From: RGIG3077 sp045541475
GTDB lineage: Bacteria; Bacillota; Clostridia; Oscillospirales; Ruminococcaceae
Reading direction: 5' to 3'
Length of the DNA: 64,000 bases
Assembly: GCA_045541475.1 (NCBI GenBank)
Contig: JAZQJI010000041.1
Location: 1 to 64,000, forward strand
The notes beneath the pieces were generated by a model. It did no database searches and was not told the origin of the DNA. It saw nothing but the letters and a program-made list of their open reading frames with translations. This document shows, in pieces, positions 42,935 to 50,885 of this stretch (positions are counted from its first letter, which is position 1; every line of letters begins with the position of its first letter). Both the position numbers and the translations under genes were made by a program.

Positions 42935-43525
42935 TTATATATTCTTTTTTGTATAGTCAAGCAGTTTGACAATTGTGGGGCTTAAGATAAGGTTTGCACC
43001 TAATTCGAATAAGAAATTGCCGCCTACAAGACCGATAAACATATATCCCACTACATTGTTGCCAAAGCCTGCACCGTCTGCCCATATCTTGATAGTATCA
43101 AAAAAGAACAGTGCGCAGCCTGCGAGAAAGACACCCGTATTTACAAGCGGACCGACAACTGCGGCTGCAATTACGGCGATAAGCTTATTTTTCTTTTCAA
43201 TAAGTCTGTATGTAAGACCTGAAAGAAAACCGCAAGCGATACCTTTGACCATAACAGTGATAACCGTGCCGATAGCGTTTATTGTCATAAATGCTGCTGC
43301 GTCGCCGCTGGCAAGTACCGTTATGCCGAATACCGCACCGAGCCATGCGCCCATGTAAGGTCCACAGGTTGCAGCGCCGATAACTATCGGAATAAGTACA
43401 AGCGAGATGGAAAAAGGACCGAATTTGATGAACGAACCCATCAATTGCAGTACAATTACCAATGCTGTAAGCATTGCGCCGAAGGTCATGGTTTTGATAG
43501 ATGTGTTTCTTGTTTGTGTGCTCAT
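42935..43525 (-). CDS. ECF transporter substrate-specificity (S) component, possibly for pantothenate
   Basis: A 196-residue membrane protein with about six helices. Family features are the start MTFGAMLTALVIVLQLMG and the small-residue helix that docks to EcfT (GAATCGPYMGAWLGAVFG). S components bind a vitamin and share an EcfA/A'/T energy module encoded elsewhere. Its position 60 bases after coaX suggests pantothenate or a related precursor, by inference only. ATG 43525 is chosen because AGGAGG lies 7 bases before it. Confidence 0.85.
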   Translation of the reverse strand: MSTQTRNTSIKTMTFGAMLTALVIVLQLMGSFIKFGPFSISLVLIPIVIGAATCGPYMGAWLGAVFGITVLASGDAAAFMTINAIGTVITVMVKGIACGFLSGLTYRLIEKKNKLIAVIAAAVVGPLVNTGVFLAGCALFFFDTIKIWADGAGFGNNVVGYMFIGLVGGNFLFELGANLILSPTIVKLLDYTKKNI

Positions 43526-43584
43526 AAAAAATCCTCCTACTGCTGCCCCGACCTTACAAAACAATTCGGGTGCAACGTAAATTA

Positions 43585-44358
43585 TCAGGATTTTGCGTTG
43601 ATTTTGTAGATTGAGTAAAGACCGTCAAGCAGCAAATCGTTATCGCAGATAACTTCGTTTTTGCAGTATTTTACAATACTGCCTGCCAAGCCGCCCGTTG
43701 CAATTGCAATTGCATTTTGCCCCAAGATTTCACGGTATTTTTCAATAAAAGCGTCAATCATGCCTGCATTGCCGAGTATGATACCCGATTGCATTGAAGA
43801 AAGCGTGTTTTTACCGATTACCGTTCCGTCATAATCATCAAGACTGATGTGCGGCAGCTGTGCGGTTGAAGAAGAAAGCGCGTTAAGCGAAATGCGCACG
43901 CCGGGAATGATAGAGCCGCCAAGGAAACATTTGTTTTCATCAATAGCGGAAATGGTGGTTGCTGTGCCAAGGTCAAACACAATGCAGGGTGCGCTGTATT
44001 TGGCAAGTGCGCCAACAGCACCGCAGACAAGGTCTGCGCCCAAAATTGCGGGGTTATCCAGCTTGATGTTAAGCCCTGTCTTAATTCCGGGAGAAACCAC
44101 AAAAATTTTGCAGTTCAAAAGCTTTTTTAAAGCATTTTTCAGCGTGGAATTCAGCGGCGGAACGACGCTTGAAATTATAGCACCTTCAAATTCCTTCGGG
44201 CAGATAGAATAAAGCTGCAATATGTTGTTTATAGCAATTGCATACTCATCCTCAGAGAGTGAGGCTTGAGTTGCCAGCCTTGAAGTAAACATAAGCTTAT
44301 CGTTATCATACACACCCAAAACGATATTTGTGTTGCCTGCGTCGATTGCAAAAACCAT
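43585..44358 (-). CDS. coaX: Type III pantothenate kinase
   Basis: A 257-residue enzyme phosphorylating pantothenate, the first step of coenzyme A synthesis. The ASKHA motifs are present: MVFAIDAGNTNIVLGVYD (phosphate-1), the DLGTATTISAID stretch, and GGSIIPGVRISLNAL. Type III enzymes are not inhibited by CoA. ATG 44358 is chosen over 44409 since GGAGAG precedes it and the protein then starts on the first strand. It heads a two-gene unit with the ECF component. Confidence 0.93.
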   Translation of the reverse strand: MVFAIDAGNTNIVLGVYDNDKLMFTSRLATQASLSEDEYAIAINNILQLYSICPKEFEGAIISSVVPPLNSTLKNALKKLLNCKIFVVSPGIKTGLNIKLDNPAILGADLVCGAVGALAKYSAPCIVFDLGTATTISAIDENKCFLGGSIIPGVRISLNALSSSTAQLPHISLDDYDGTVIGKNTLSSMQSGIILGNAGMIDAFIEKYREILGQNAIAIATGGLAGSIVKYCKNEVICDNDLLLDGLYSIYKINAKS

Positions 44359-44660
44359 TTTTCTCTCCAAAAATACAAAATAATCAAAATCCTTTTGGAC
44401 TTTGTCCACCTTATATTATATCCTTTTTTTCAAAAAAGTCAAGAGCGGTACTGTGTTTAAATAAATTTATATGGCGATTTTTTACAGGTTTAACTGTGTG
44501 GTTTTATGCACAACAGAGAATTATTTGTGCAAATGCAAAAAACCTTTTCTTTTTTACAATAAATGTGATATATTAAACTTGGATAGATATAATTACTGTT
44601 GTTTTATCTGTGTGTAAGATTGTAGGATTGAAACATAGATTTAAGGAGGAGGTTTTTAAC
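44359..44660. other. Divergent intergenic region upstream of coaX and the small lipoprotein
   Basis: The 302-base region contains the coaX promoter (44415-44442, minus) and, for the lipoprotein, a possible TATAAT near 44590 with no good -35. AATAAATGTGATA at about 44559-44571 also occurs upstream of the pectinase at about 38750-38762, overlapping its -10, and may be chance or a shared site. No reading frame is convincing here. Confidence 0.45.
44415..44442 (-). promoter_or_regulatory. Sigma-A promoter of coaX
   Basis: On the minus strand TTGACT (44437-44442), a 16-base spacer, perfect TATAAT (44415-44420). Confidence 0.8.
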
Positions 44661-44972
44661 GTGAAAGTAAGATTTGAACTTATTATGTTATGTACTATAT
44701 TTTTGGCTGTATCATTAATAGGATGTGACCCCAAATACCCGCCAGGTGATTTGAAGGTTGAACATATTGAAACAATGTCTATTGGCGACAGTGTTGATGT
44801 TGAGATTATTTATCCGAATACAGGCGGGTCATTTGTGATGGGCTGGAAAGATGAAAAAATCGAAATTATAGACGGTGACAGTATAGTTTCTGCTGACGGA
44901 TTAACAATAACGGCATTAGAAAAAGGTAATGCTACAATTGAAGTGAGCGCAACTACTGTAATATCGGAGTAA
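44661..44972 (+). CDS. Small lipoprotein with Ig-like (BIG2-type) fold
   Basis: A 103-residue protein with a lipoprotein signal (FLAVSLIGC) and a short beta-rich domain. The sequence GDSVDVEIIYPNT through GLTITALEKGNATIEVSA has the pattern of bacterial Ig-like group 2 domains. The GTG start follows AAGGAGGAGG. It should sit on the outer membrane face; the partner is unknown. It has no operon neighbours. Confidence 0.65.
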   Translation: MKVRFELIMLCTIFLAVSLIGCDPKYPPGDLKVEHIETMSIGDSVDVEIIYPNTGGSFVMGWKDEKIEIIDGDSIVSADGLTITALEKGNATIEVSATTVISE

Positions 44973-45069
44973 GCAAGTAAAAATTATGAAGAACGAGTAT
45001 ATTCTACTATAGTTGAAATAAAGGTAGAGTAGAATTTATAGCATATAGCACGTTACACAGTTGAATATA

Positions 45070-45099
45070 TTGACAACTTTGAGTAAAATAGTGTATTTT
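45070..45099 (+). promoter_or_regulatory. Probable promoter of the XRE regulator
   Basis: TTGACA (45070-45075), an 18-base spacer and TATTTT (45094-45099), about 20 bases before the start. Confidence 0.55.
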
Positions 45100-45120
45100 C
45101 AGTCTGTAAATGGGTGATAA

Positions 45121-45351
45121 ATGATGATATTTGAACGCATACGCAACCTGCGTGAAGATAACGACTACAAACAGCGCCAACTTGCCGAATATCTCAATGT
45201 TTCGCAAAATACTTATTCACAGTATGAAACGGGTACTATTTCGCTTTCGGCAGAAACTGCTATAAAACTTGCGCAGTTTTACGGAACAAGCGTTGATTAT
45301 ATTTTGGGACTTACCGATGAGAAAAAAGCTTATAAGAAAAAACAAAAATAG
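45121..45351 (+). CDS. XRE-family helix-turn-helix regulator
   Basis: A 76-residue DNA-binding protein that is nearly all HTH: IRNLREDNDYKQRQLAEYL, then LNVSQNTYSQYETGT (recognition helix) and the typical AQFYGTSVDYILGLTD end. Either of two adjacent ATGs (45121, 45124) may start it; the second is better spaced from GGGTGA. With such a short leader, the regulator may repress itself. No toxin or phage gene is adjacent. Confidence 0.88.
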   Translation: MMIFERIRNLREDNDYKQRQLAEYLNVSQNTYSQYETGTISLSAETAIKLAQFYGTSVDYILGLTDEKKAYKKKQK

Positions 45352-45395
45352 AATAATTTGTTGGTTTTAAAAAGCTTTGTCACATAATATGTAAA

Positions 45396-45427
45396 AAAAT
45401 ATCCTCCTTAAAAAAGGAGGATATTTT
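45396..45427. terminator. Terminator between XRE gene and small protein gene
   Basis: ATATCCTCCTT (45399-45409) pairs with AAGGAGGATAT (45414-45424); A and T runs flank it on both sides, so it serves both strands. Note that the arm contains a Shine-Dalgarno-like AAGGAGG by chance. Confidence 0.82.
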
Positions 45428-45617
45428 AGTTTTTTTCATCACTTTCTAAAAATAATTGCTCGGATTTTTGCTGTAATTCTTTTAATTGCATCACAAGGTT
45501 TTCAAGCTTTTCGTAGGCGGTAATGTCCTCACTGCTGATAATATATCTGTCTGTTTCTTCAATTATATCAGAAAGCCCGTTGAACAGTGTTAAGTATGGT
45601 TTTTTGTATTCTGACAT
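45426..45617 (-). CDS. Small helical protein, unknown function
   Basis: A 63-residue soluble, acidic protein predicted to be mostly helical, probably a coiled coil (TAYEKLENLVMQLKELQQKSEQLF has heptad-like leucines). GGAGG lies 8 bases before the ATG, and the shared terminator follows, supporting expression. The family is not recognised. Confidence 0.6.
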   Translation of the reverse strand: MSEYKKPYLTLFNGLSDIIEETDRYIISSEDITAYEKLENLVMQLKELQQKSEQLFLESDEKN

Positions 45618-45637
45618 TTGCTGTTCCTCCGTAAATT

Positions 45638-45801
45638 AAAAAAGTGTGTACAGCTAAGCTGTACACACCGAAAAACGCACAGCTCAGCTTGTTGCGACAC
45701 AAGTTATTGAACCACCACAAAGGATGCCAAAATAGAGCATGCATTTTTACCGATAGATAAAAACACATCCTATGTAGTGTTCAGTATTCACTTGTGTCGC
45801 A
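45638..45801 (-). ncRNA. Candidate small structured RNA (6S-like or unclassified)
   Basis: No credible protein is encoded, but the stretch has a complete RNA-gene layout on the minus strand. A promoter ends at 45807 and the body begins at about 45801. Its ends pair perfectly over 12 bases (TGCGACACAAGT, 45790-45801 with ACTTGTGTCGCA, 45693-45704). Inside, TGAAC/GTTCA, ACTACA/TGTGGT, AGGATG/CATCCT and a 13-pair terminal stem continue the rod; a 12-base bulge sits on the 3' side. A terminator hairpin with 12-base palindromic arms (GTGTGTACAGCT, 45644-45655) and six Ts closes it. Length about 165. A rod with closing and terminal stems, constitutive-looking promoter and terminator resembles 6S RNA, but the central bubble looks smaller than in 6S, so the class is uncertain. 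Confidence 0.7.
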
Positions 45802-45806
45802 CTGTT

Positions 45807-45835
45807 ATTATACCACATTATTTTCAAAAATGCAA
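45807..45835 (-). promoter_or_regulatory. Sigma-A promoter of the candidate small RNA
   Basis: On the minus strand TTGCAT (45830-45835), a 17-base spacer, perfect TATAAT (45807-45812), placing the start on the first base of the closing stem. Confidence 0.78.
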
Positions 45836-45904
45836 TAAAAATACAATTTGGCTAAATATTTTTATGTTCGCCGTTATGCTTGCGTAATATTTCATTTTCA
45901 AATC

Positions 45905-45933
45905 TTGAAATAATTAAACAGATGTGATATAAT
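45905..45933 (+). promoter_or_regulatory. Sigma-A promoter of recJ
   Basis: TTGAAA (45905-45910), a 17-base spacer, TATAAT (45928-45933). It faces away from the small-RNA promoter, 70 bases apart. Confidence 0.82.
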
Positions 45934-45984
45934 TATATGATTATAATTTTGCGAATAGTGTTATTGCTCTAAGGGGAAGAATTG

Positions 45985-48012
45985 ATGAAAAAATGGGTTA
46001 TCGGCAAAGCCGAAGAAAAAGCCGTTGAAAATATAATGGAATGTGGATGTTCGAAGCTTTGTGCGCAGGTGCTATCTTCAAGAGGAGTGAAAAATGCACA
46101 GCAGGCAATGGATTTGGTCGGCGAGTGCACTTTGCAGGATCCTTTTGTGCTTGCAGGTATGCAAAAGGCGGTTGAAACTATTGAAAATGCCGTTGACGAA
46201 GGCAGGCTTATCTGCATTTACGGCGATTATGACTGCGACGGAATTATGGCAACGGCAATGCTTTACACCTATCTTGAATGTATGGGTGCACAAGTCATGA
46301 CTTATATCCCCGAAAGGCATGAAGGTTATGGCATGAGCATAGAATCTGTCAATAGCCTTGCTGATATGGGAGTGGAGCTTATTATTACCGTAGATAATGG
46401 TATTTCTGCCATTGCTGAAGCGGAAGAAATTGCACGCTTAGGGGTAGAACTTGTTGTTACTGACCACCATCAGCCCGGTGATGAATTGCCTAACGCTGCT
46501 GCTGTTGTAAATCCGCATAGGTTTGATTGCCCCAGTGAATTTAAAAAGCTTTGCGGAGCCGGCGTTGTGTTAAAGCTTATCGCCGCTTTGGAAGGCGGAG
46601 ATTACGATACCGCATTTGAACAGTTTGGTGATTTGGCAGCAGTTGCTACTATTGCCGATATTGTTGATATCTGCTCTGAAAACAGATATATTGTGCAAAA
46701 CGGATTGAGATTGCTTGAAAATACAGAAAATTTAGGACTTTCGGCACTGCTTGATGCGTGCTCGCTTTCGGGTAAGGAGCTTGACTCCAATTCCGTGGCG
46801 TTTATGCTTACACCAAAAATCAATGCCGCAGGACGTTTTGCATCACCTAAAATTGCGCTTGATTTGATGCTTTGTGATGATGAGGAACAGGCTATAGAGC
46901 TTGCTCAGACTCTGATTGGCTATAACAACAGCCGAAGATTATCGGAAAACGAAATCATGGCGGATATTGACAGGCAGATTGCTGAAAATCCCGAAATAGT
47001 CAGCCGCAGACTTATTTTGCTTAACGGCGAAGGCTGGCATTGTGGCGTTATTGGTATAATCTGCGCAAGAATGGTTGAAAGATATTCAAAGCCGTGCTTT
47101 ATCATCAGCACGGAAAATGGCGTCGGCAGAGGCTCTGCACGCTCGTTTGAAGGCTTTTCGGTGTTTAAAAGTCTTGAATACTGCGCTGATTTGCTTGATA
47201 ATTACGGCGGACACCTGGGTGCAGGTGGTTTTACGGTAAAAACTGAGAATATTGACGCCTTTTTTGATAGACTGCTTGAATTTGCAGATAATAACGCTGT
47301 ATCTCCGCTTATTGCAAGTACAAAAGCTGACAAGCTTTTGAGAAAAGAGGATTTTAGTGTTGAAAATGTTATGGGACTTGAAATTCTTGCTCCTTACGGC
47401 ACGTCAAATCCCGAACCTGTATTTCTGATATCGGGTGCAAAGGTTAATGCCGTTACAGCAATAGGCGGCGGCAAACATTGCAGATTATCGCTTTTTTACG
47501 ATGGAATAACTATTCAGGCTTTGCTTTTCAGGGTTAGCAGTGAAAGCTTTAAGGCGAGAATCGGAGAAAAGATTGATGCACTTGTAACGCTTGATATCAA
47601 CGAATGGAACGGAAGAGTAGACGTTTCAATAAAAGTTAAAGATTATAGAGTTTGTGGTATTAATCAGCAAAAATATTTTGAAGCAAAGCAGGCTTATGAT
47701 GATTATATCTGCAAAAAGGCACTGCCGCGCAGCTACTACCGCAGAATGTTGCCCACGCGAGAGGAATTGACTGAAAGCTATAAGCAACTTTATGCGGCAA
47801 AGGGTGATATTGATACGGCATTTGCAAGGCTTAGCGCTTATCTGCCCGAATTTAATTTCTGCCGTTTCAGAATAGCTTTAGATGTTTTTAAAGAAAAGAA
47901 TTTGATTGATTTTGATGTGGCGTTAAATAAATGCACGGTTTTGCCTGCAACTAAAAAGGTTGATATTTTCTCTTGCGCAATTTTGGCGGATATCAACGCA
48001 AAAGCACAATAA
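45985..48012 (+). CDS. recJ: Single-stranded-DNA-specific 5'-3' exonuclease RecJ
   Basis: A 675-residue DHH-family nuclease used in recombination and mismatch repair. The DHH-type metal sites are ICIYGDYDCDGIMATAML, TVDNGISA and VVTDHHQPGDELP. The later DHHA1 domain shows GRGSARS and GGHLGAGGFTV. About 120 residues after the OB fold form an extra C-terminal domain typical of Firmicutes RecJ. ATG 45985 follows AAGGGGAAGA; a TTG one codon earlier is possible. It heads a run with relA. Confidence 0.93.
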   Translation: MKKWVIGKAEEKAVENIMECGCSKLCAQVLSSRGVKNAQQAMDLVGECTLQDPFVLAGMQKAVETIENAVDEGRLICIYGDYDCDGIMATAMLYTYLECMGAQVMTYIPERHEGYGMSIESVNSLADMGVELIITVDNGISAIAEAEEIARLGVELVVTDHHQPGDELPNAAAVVNPHRFDCPSEFKKLCGAGVVLKLIAALEGGDYDTAFEQFGDLAAVATIADIVDICSENRYIVQNGLRLLENTENLGLSALLDACSLSGKELDSNSVAFMLTPKINAAGRFASPKIALDLMLCDDEEQAIELAQTLIGYNNSRRLSENEIMADIDRQIAENPEIVSRRLILLNGEGWHCGVIGIICARMVERYSKPCFIISTENGVGRGSARSFEGFSVFKSLEYCADLLDNYGGHLGAGGFTVKTENIDAFFDRLLEFADNNAVSPLIASTKADKLLRKEDFSVENVMGLEILAPYGTSNPEPVFLISGAKVNAVTAIGGGKHCRLSLFYDGITIQALLFRVSSESFKARIGEKIDALVTLDINEWNGRVDVSIKVKDYRVCGINQQKYFEAKQAYDDYICKKALPRSYYRRMLPTREELTESYKQLYAAKGDIDTAFARLSAYLPEFNFCRFRIALDVFKEKNLIDFDVALNKCTVLPATKKVDIFSCAILADINAKAQ

Positions 48013-48059
48013 GCTATACATAAGAAATATAAGCAAATGATAGAAGGGAGAGCGATTGT

Positions 48060-50249
48060 ATGCCCGAAACGATATATACAATTGATATGCTTATTCAAAA
48101 AATTCTTGATGAGGAAAAGCCGTATGACCTTGATAAGATTATAGAATCATATAAATTTGCCGAAAGCGCACACACAGGACAAAAGCGCTCATCGGGCGAA
48201 CCCTATATTTCGCACCCCGTTGCCGTAGCGTTTATACTTATTGAGCTTGGCATGGATACGGATACTATTTGTGCGGCAATGCTGCATGATGTTGTTGAGG
48301 ATACCGAGATTTCTCTTGAAACAGTGGAAAAGAAATTCGGCAAGGATATTGCAATGCTTGTGGATGGCGTAACAAAGCTTTCCAAAATGCCTATTTCACA
48401 TGAAGAAATGCAGGCGGAAAATGTGCGCAAAATGCTGCTTGCCATGTCCAAGGATGTTCGAGTTATCATTATAAAATTGTGCGATAGACTGCACAATATG
48501 CGTACCTTGAAATACACGCCCACACACAAGCAAAGAGAAAAAGCGTTGGAAACAATGAATGTTTTTGCGCCGCTTGCGCACCGTTTGGGTATAAGGGCGG
48601 TAAAAGATGAGCTTGAAGATTTGGCGTTTTATTATCTTGATAGTTTTGCTTATGCCGAAATTGAACATATTCTTGAAATTGGCAAGGATGCAAGAGAAGA
48701 ATTTATTGCAACAATAAAGGAACGCGTTTCGCAAAGGCTTGCGCAAGAAGAGTTTACTTCAAAGCCGCAGGTTGACGGCAGAGTAAAAACTATTTACGGC
48801 ATTTATAAAAAGATTTTTGTTGACAGAAAAAGCATTGACCAGATTTATGATAAATACGCAATCAGAGTGATTGTGGATAGTATTAACGAGTGCTACAATG
48901 TGCTTGGTATTATACACGATATGTTTAAGCCAATACCCAATCGCTTTAAGGATTATATTTCAACCCCGAAGGCGAATATGTATCAATCATTGCACACAAC
49001 CGTTTTGGGAAGGGAAGGCATACCCTTTGAGGTGCAGATACGCACATGGGATATGCACTACACGGCTGAATACGGTATTGCGGCGCATTGGAAATACAAA
49101 GAAGGTATTCAGGGTAAAGATAAGCTTGAAACGAGGCTTGCCTGGATAAGACAGGTGCTTGAAGCTCAGAAGGAATCGGACGATATAGAGGAAATCGTGC
49201 GAACTATCAAGAACGACCTTGCCATTGATGAGGTTTTTGCGTTTACTCCCAAAGGCGATATGATATCACTGCCGGCTGGCGGTACTGTTATTGATTTTGC
49301 GTATAAGATACATACGCAGGTAGGTAACAGCATGATGGGAGCCAAGGTTGACGGCAAGATGGTAAGGCTTGATTATAAGCTGCAAACGGGTGAAATTGTT
49401 GAGATTTTAACCACAAAAGCTGCCGATCACGGTCCGGGACGAGATTGGATTGACATTGCCAAAACTAACGAGGCAAAATCAAAAATCAGGGGCTGGTTTA
49501 AAAGAGAACGTCATGAAGAAAACGTTGCGCAGGGCAAGGCAATGCTTGAGGCTGAGTTTAAGCGCAACAGAATGATTGTTGCCCCTGAAGAGCTTGAAGA
49601 GTTTTTGAGCGATGAATTAAAGCGCAGACAATGCACAAGCCTTGAAGATTATTATGCAAAATTAGGTTATGGCGGTTTGATTTTATCAAAGCTGATGCCA
49701 AGACTTAAAGAATTGTATGTAAAAACGTACAGTGCAGCGCCCGACCCGACTGCTGTTATTCAAACATCGCAACCAAAGCCTAATAAGAAAGGTGTACACG
49801 GCGTTATTGTGGAAGGTATTGATAATTGCCTTGTAAAATTTTCGCAGTGCTGCAACCCATTGCCCGGTGAGGATATTATTGGTTTTGTTACCCGCGGACA
49901 TGGTGTTTCCGTGCATAAAAAGGACTGCGTTAACTACATTTCGTCGTGCAGAGATCCTGAAAATGCAGGTAGGTGGGTCAACTGCTATTGGGCGGATTCC
50001 GCAAAATCGGAATATAGAACAACACTTGATATTGTGGGCTATGACAGAAACGGACTGTTGCTTGATGTATGCAGTGTTTTTGCGGATTTGAAAGTAACGC
50101 TTAGTCAGGTTACCGCAAGAGAAGCAAAGGATGGCTTAGCAATAATTACTGTTACATTCAACACTACGGGCGTTGATCAACTTGATCTTATAACAAACAG
50201 GATTTCACGATTGAGCGGAATTGTATCAATTCAGCGAACGGGTAAATAA
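48060..50249 (+). CDS. relA: Bifunctional (p)ppGpp synthetase/hydrolase (Rel)
   Basis: A 729-residue stringent-response enzyme. The HD hydrolase domain has HPVAVAFILIE and MLHDVVEDTEIS; the synthetase domain has YATPKANMYQSLHTTVLG-like sequence (here STPKANMYQSLHTTV). A TGS domain follows (FAFTPKGDMISLPAGGTVIDFAY). A zinc-finger-type segment (CCNPLPGEDIIG, then HKKDC) and a C-terminal ACT domain (LDIVGYDRNGLLLDV) end the protein. It should both make and degrade (p)ppGpp in response to uncharged tRNA at the ribosome. It starts 47 bases after recJ. Confidence 0.95.
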   Translation: MPETIYTIDMLIQKILDEEKPYDLDKIIESYKFAESAHTGQKRSSGEPYISHPVAVAFILIELGMDTDTICAAMLHDVVEDTEISLETVEKKFGKDIAMLVDGVTKLSKMPISHEEMQAENVRKMLLAMSKDVRVIIIKLCDRLHNMRTLKYTPTHKQREKALETMNVFAPLAHRLGIRAVKDELEDLAFYYLDSFAYAEIEHILEIGKDAREEFIATIKERVSQRLAQEEFTSKPQVDGRVKTIYGIYKKIFVDRKSIDQIYDKYAIRVIVDSINECYNVLGIIHDMFKPIPNRFKDYISTPKANMYQSLHTTVLGREGIPFEVQIRTWDMHYTAEYGIAAHWKYKEGIQGKDKLETRLAWIRQVLEAQKESDDIEEIVRTIKNDLAIDEVFAFTPKGDMISLPAGGTVIDFAYKIHTQVGNSMMGAKVDGKMVRLDYKLQTGEIVEILTTKAADHGPGRDWIDIAKTNEAKSKIRGWFKRERHEENVAQGKAMLEAEFKRNRMIVAPEELEEFLSDELKRRQCTSLEDYYAKLGYGGLILSKLMPRLKELYVKTYSAAPDPTAVIQTSQPKPNKKGVHGVIVEGIDNCLVKFSQCCNPLPGEDIIGFVTRGHGVSVHKKDCVNYISSCRDPENAGRWVNCYWADSAKSEYRTTLDIVGYDRNGLLLDVCSVFADLKVTLSQVTAREAKDGLAIITVTFNTTGVDQLDLITNRISRLSGIVSIQRTGK

Positions 50250-50261
50250 AGGAGAAAAAAT

Positions 50262-50885
50262 ATGCTTGAAACATTTTGTATTCACTTGGGACCGCTGCGT
50301 TCAAACTGTTATATAGTGCCGCTTGGCAACGGCGAGTGTGTTGCGATTGATATTGGCGGACACCCGAGAACATTTTTAAGTTTTCTGCGTGAGCATAACC
50401 TTTCGTTAAAAGCAATTCTGCTTACGCACGGTCATTTTGACCACATCGGCGGAGTTGAACAGGTGCGAGAGGAAACCGCCTGCGATGTGTATATCCATAA
50501 AAATGATGAGAATATGCTAAAAGACATAAATCTTAACATGGGTACAACCTTTAATCATTTTGCTTTTTATCCCGTTAAGGTTTACAAAACAATTAACGAT
50601 AATGATGTTCTTGATTTTGAAAACCTTAAGTTTACTGTTTTACACACACCGGGGCATACAAAAGGCGGCGTTTGCTATGTGTGCGATGATTGCATATTTA
50701 CAGGCGATACGCTTTTCAGACAGTCCATCGGCCGCACTGATTTTGAAAACGGCAGTATGAGCGAAATGACACAGTCGCTTGAAAGATTGTGCGCTTTACA
50801 GGGCGATTATCGCGTAATGCCCGGACACATGGAAGAATCTACGCTTGATTTTGAGCGGAATTATAACCCTTACATAGCATTATGA
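50262..50885 (+). CDS. Metallo-beta-lactamase-fold hydrolase
   Basis: A 207-residue MBL-fold protein of the glyoxalase II-like group. Metal ligands are clear: LTHGHFDHIGG (HxHxDH), the single His in VLHTPGHTKGG, the Asp in FTGDTLF and the last His in MPGHMEES. The usual substrate is a thioester such as S-lactoylglutathione, but clostridia mostly lack glutathione, so the substrate is open. It starts 12 bases after relA and its stop overlaps the hemZ start by 4 bases, so it is in the same operon. Confidence 0.9.
   Translation: MLETFCIHLGPLRSNCYIVPLGNGECVAIDIGGHPRTFLSFLREHNLSLKAILLTHGHFDHIGGVEQVREETACDVYIHKNDENMLKDINLNMGTTFNHFAFYPVKVYKTINDNDVLDFENLKFTVLHTPGHTKGGVCYVCDDCIFTGDTLFRQSIGRTDFENGSMSEMTQSLERLCALQGDYRVMPGHMEESTLDFERNYNPYIAL

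Noticed and set aside
45568..45768. A 66-codon leftward frame inside the small-RNA region
   Set aside because: It crosses the terminator and the 63-residue gene, has no ribosome site, and the RNA structure accounts for the sequence better.
45790..45801. Perfect inverted repeat at the ends of the small RNA read as a MITE or IS remnant
   Set aside because: No convincing target-site duplication (ACAG against ACAA), and a promoter and terminator align exactly with the repeat ends, which fits an RNA gene better.
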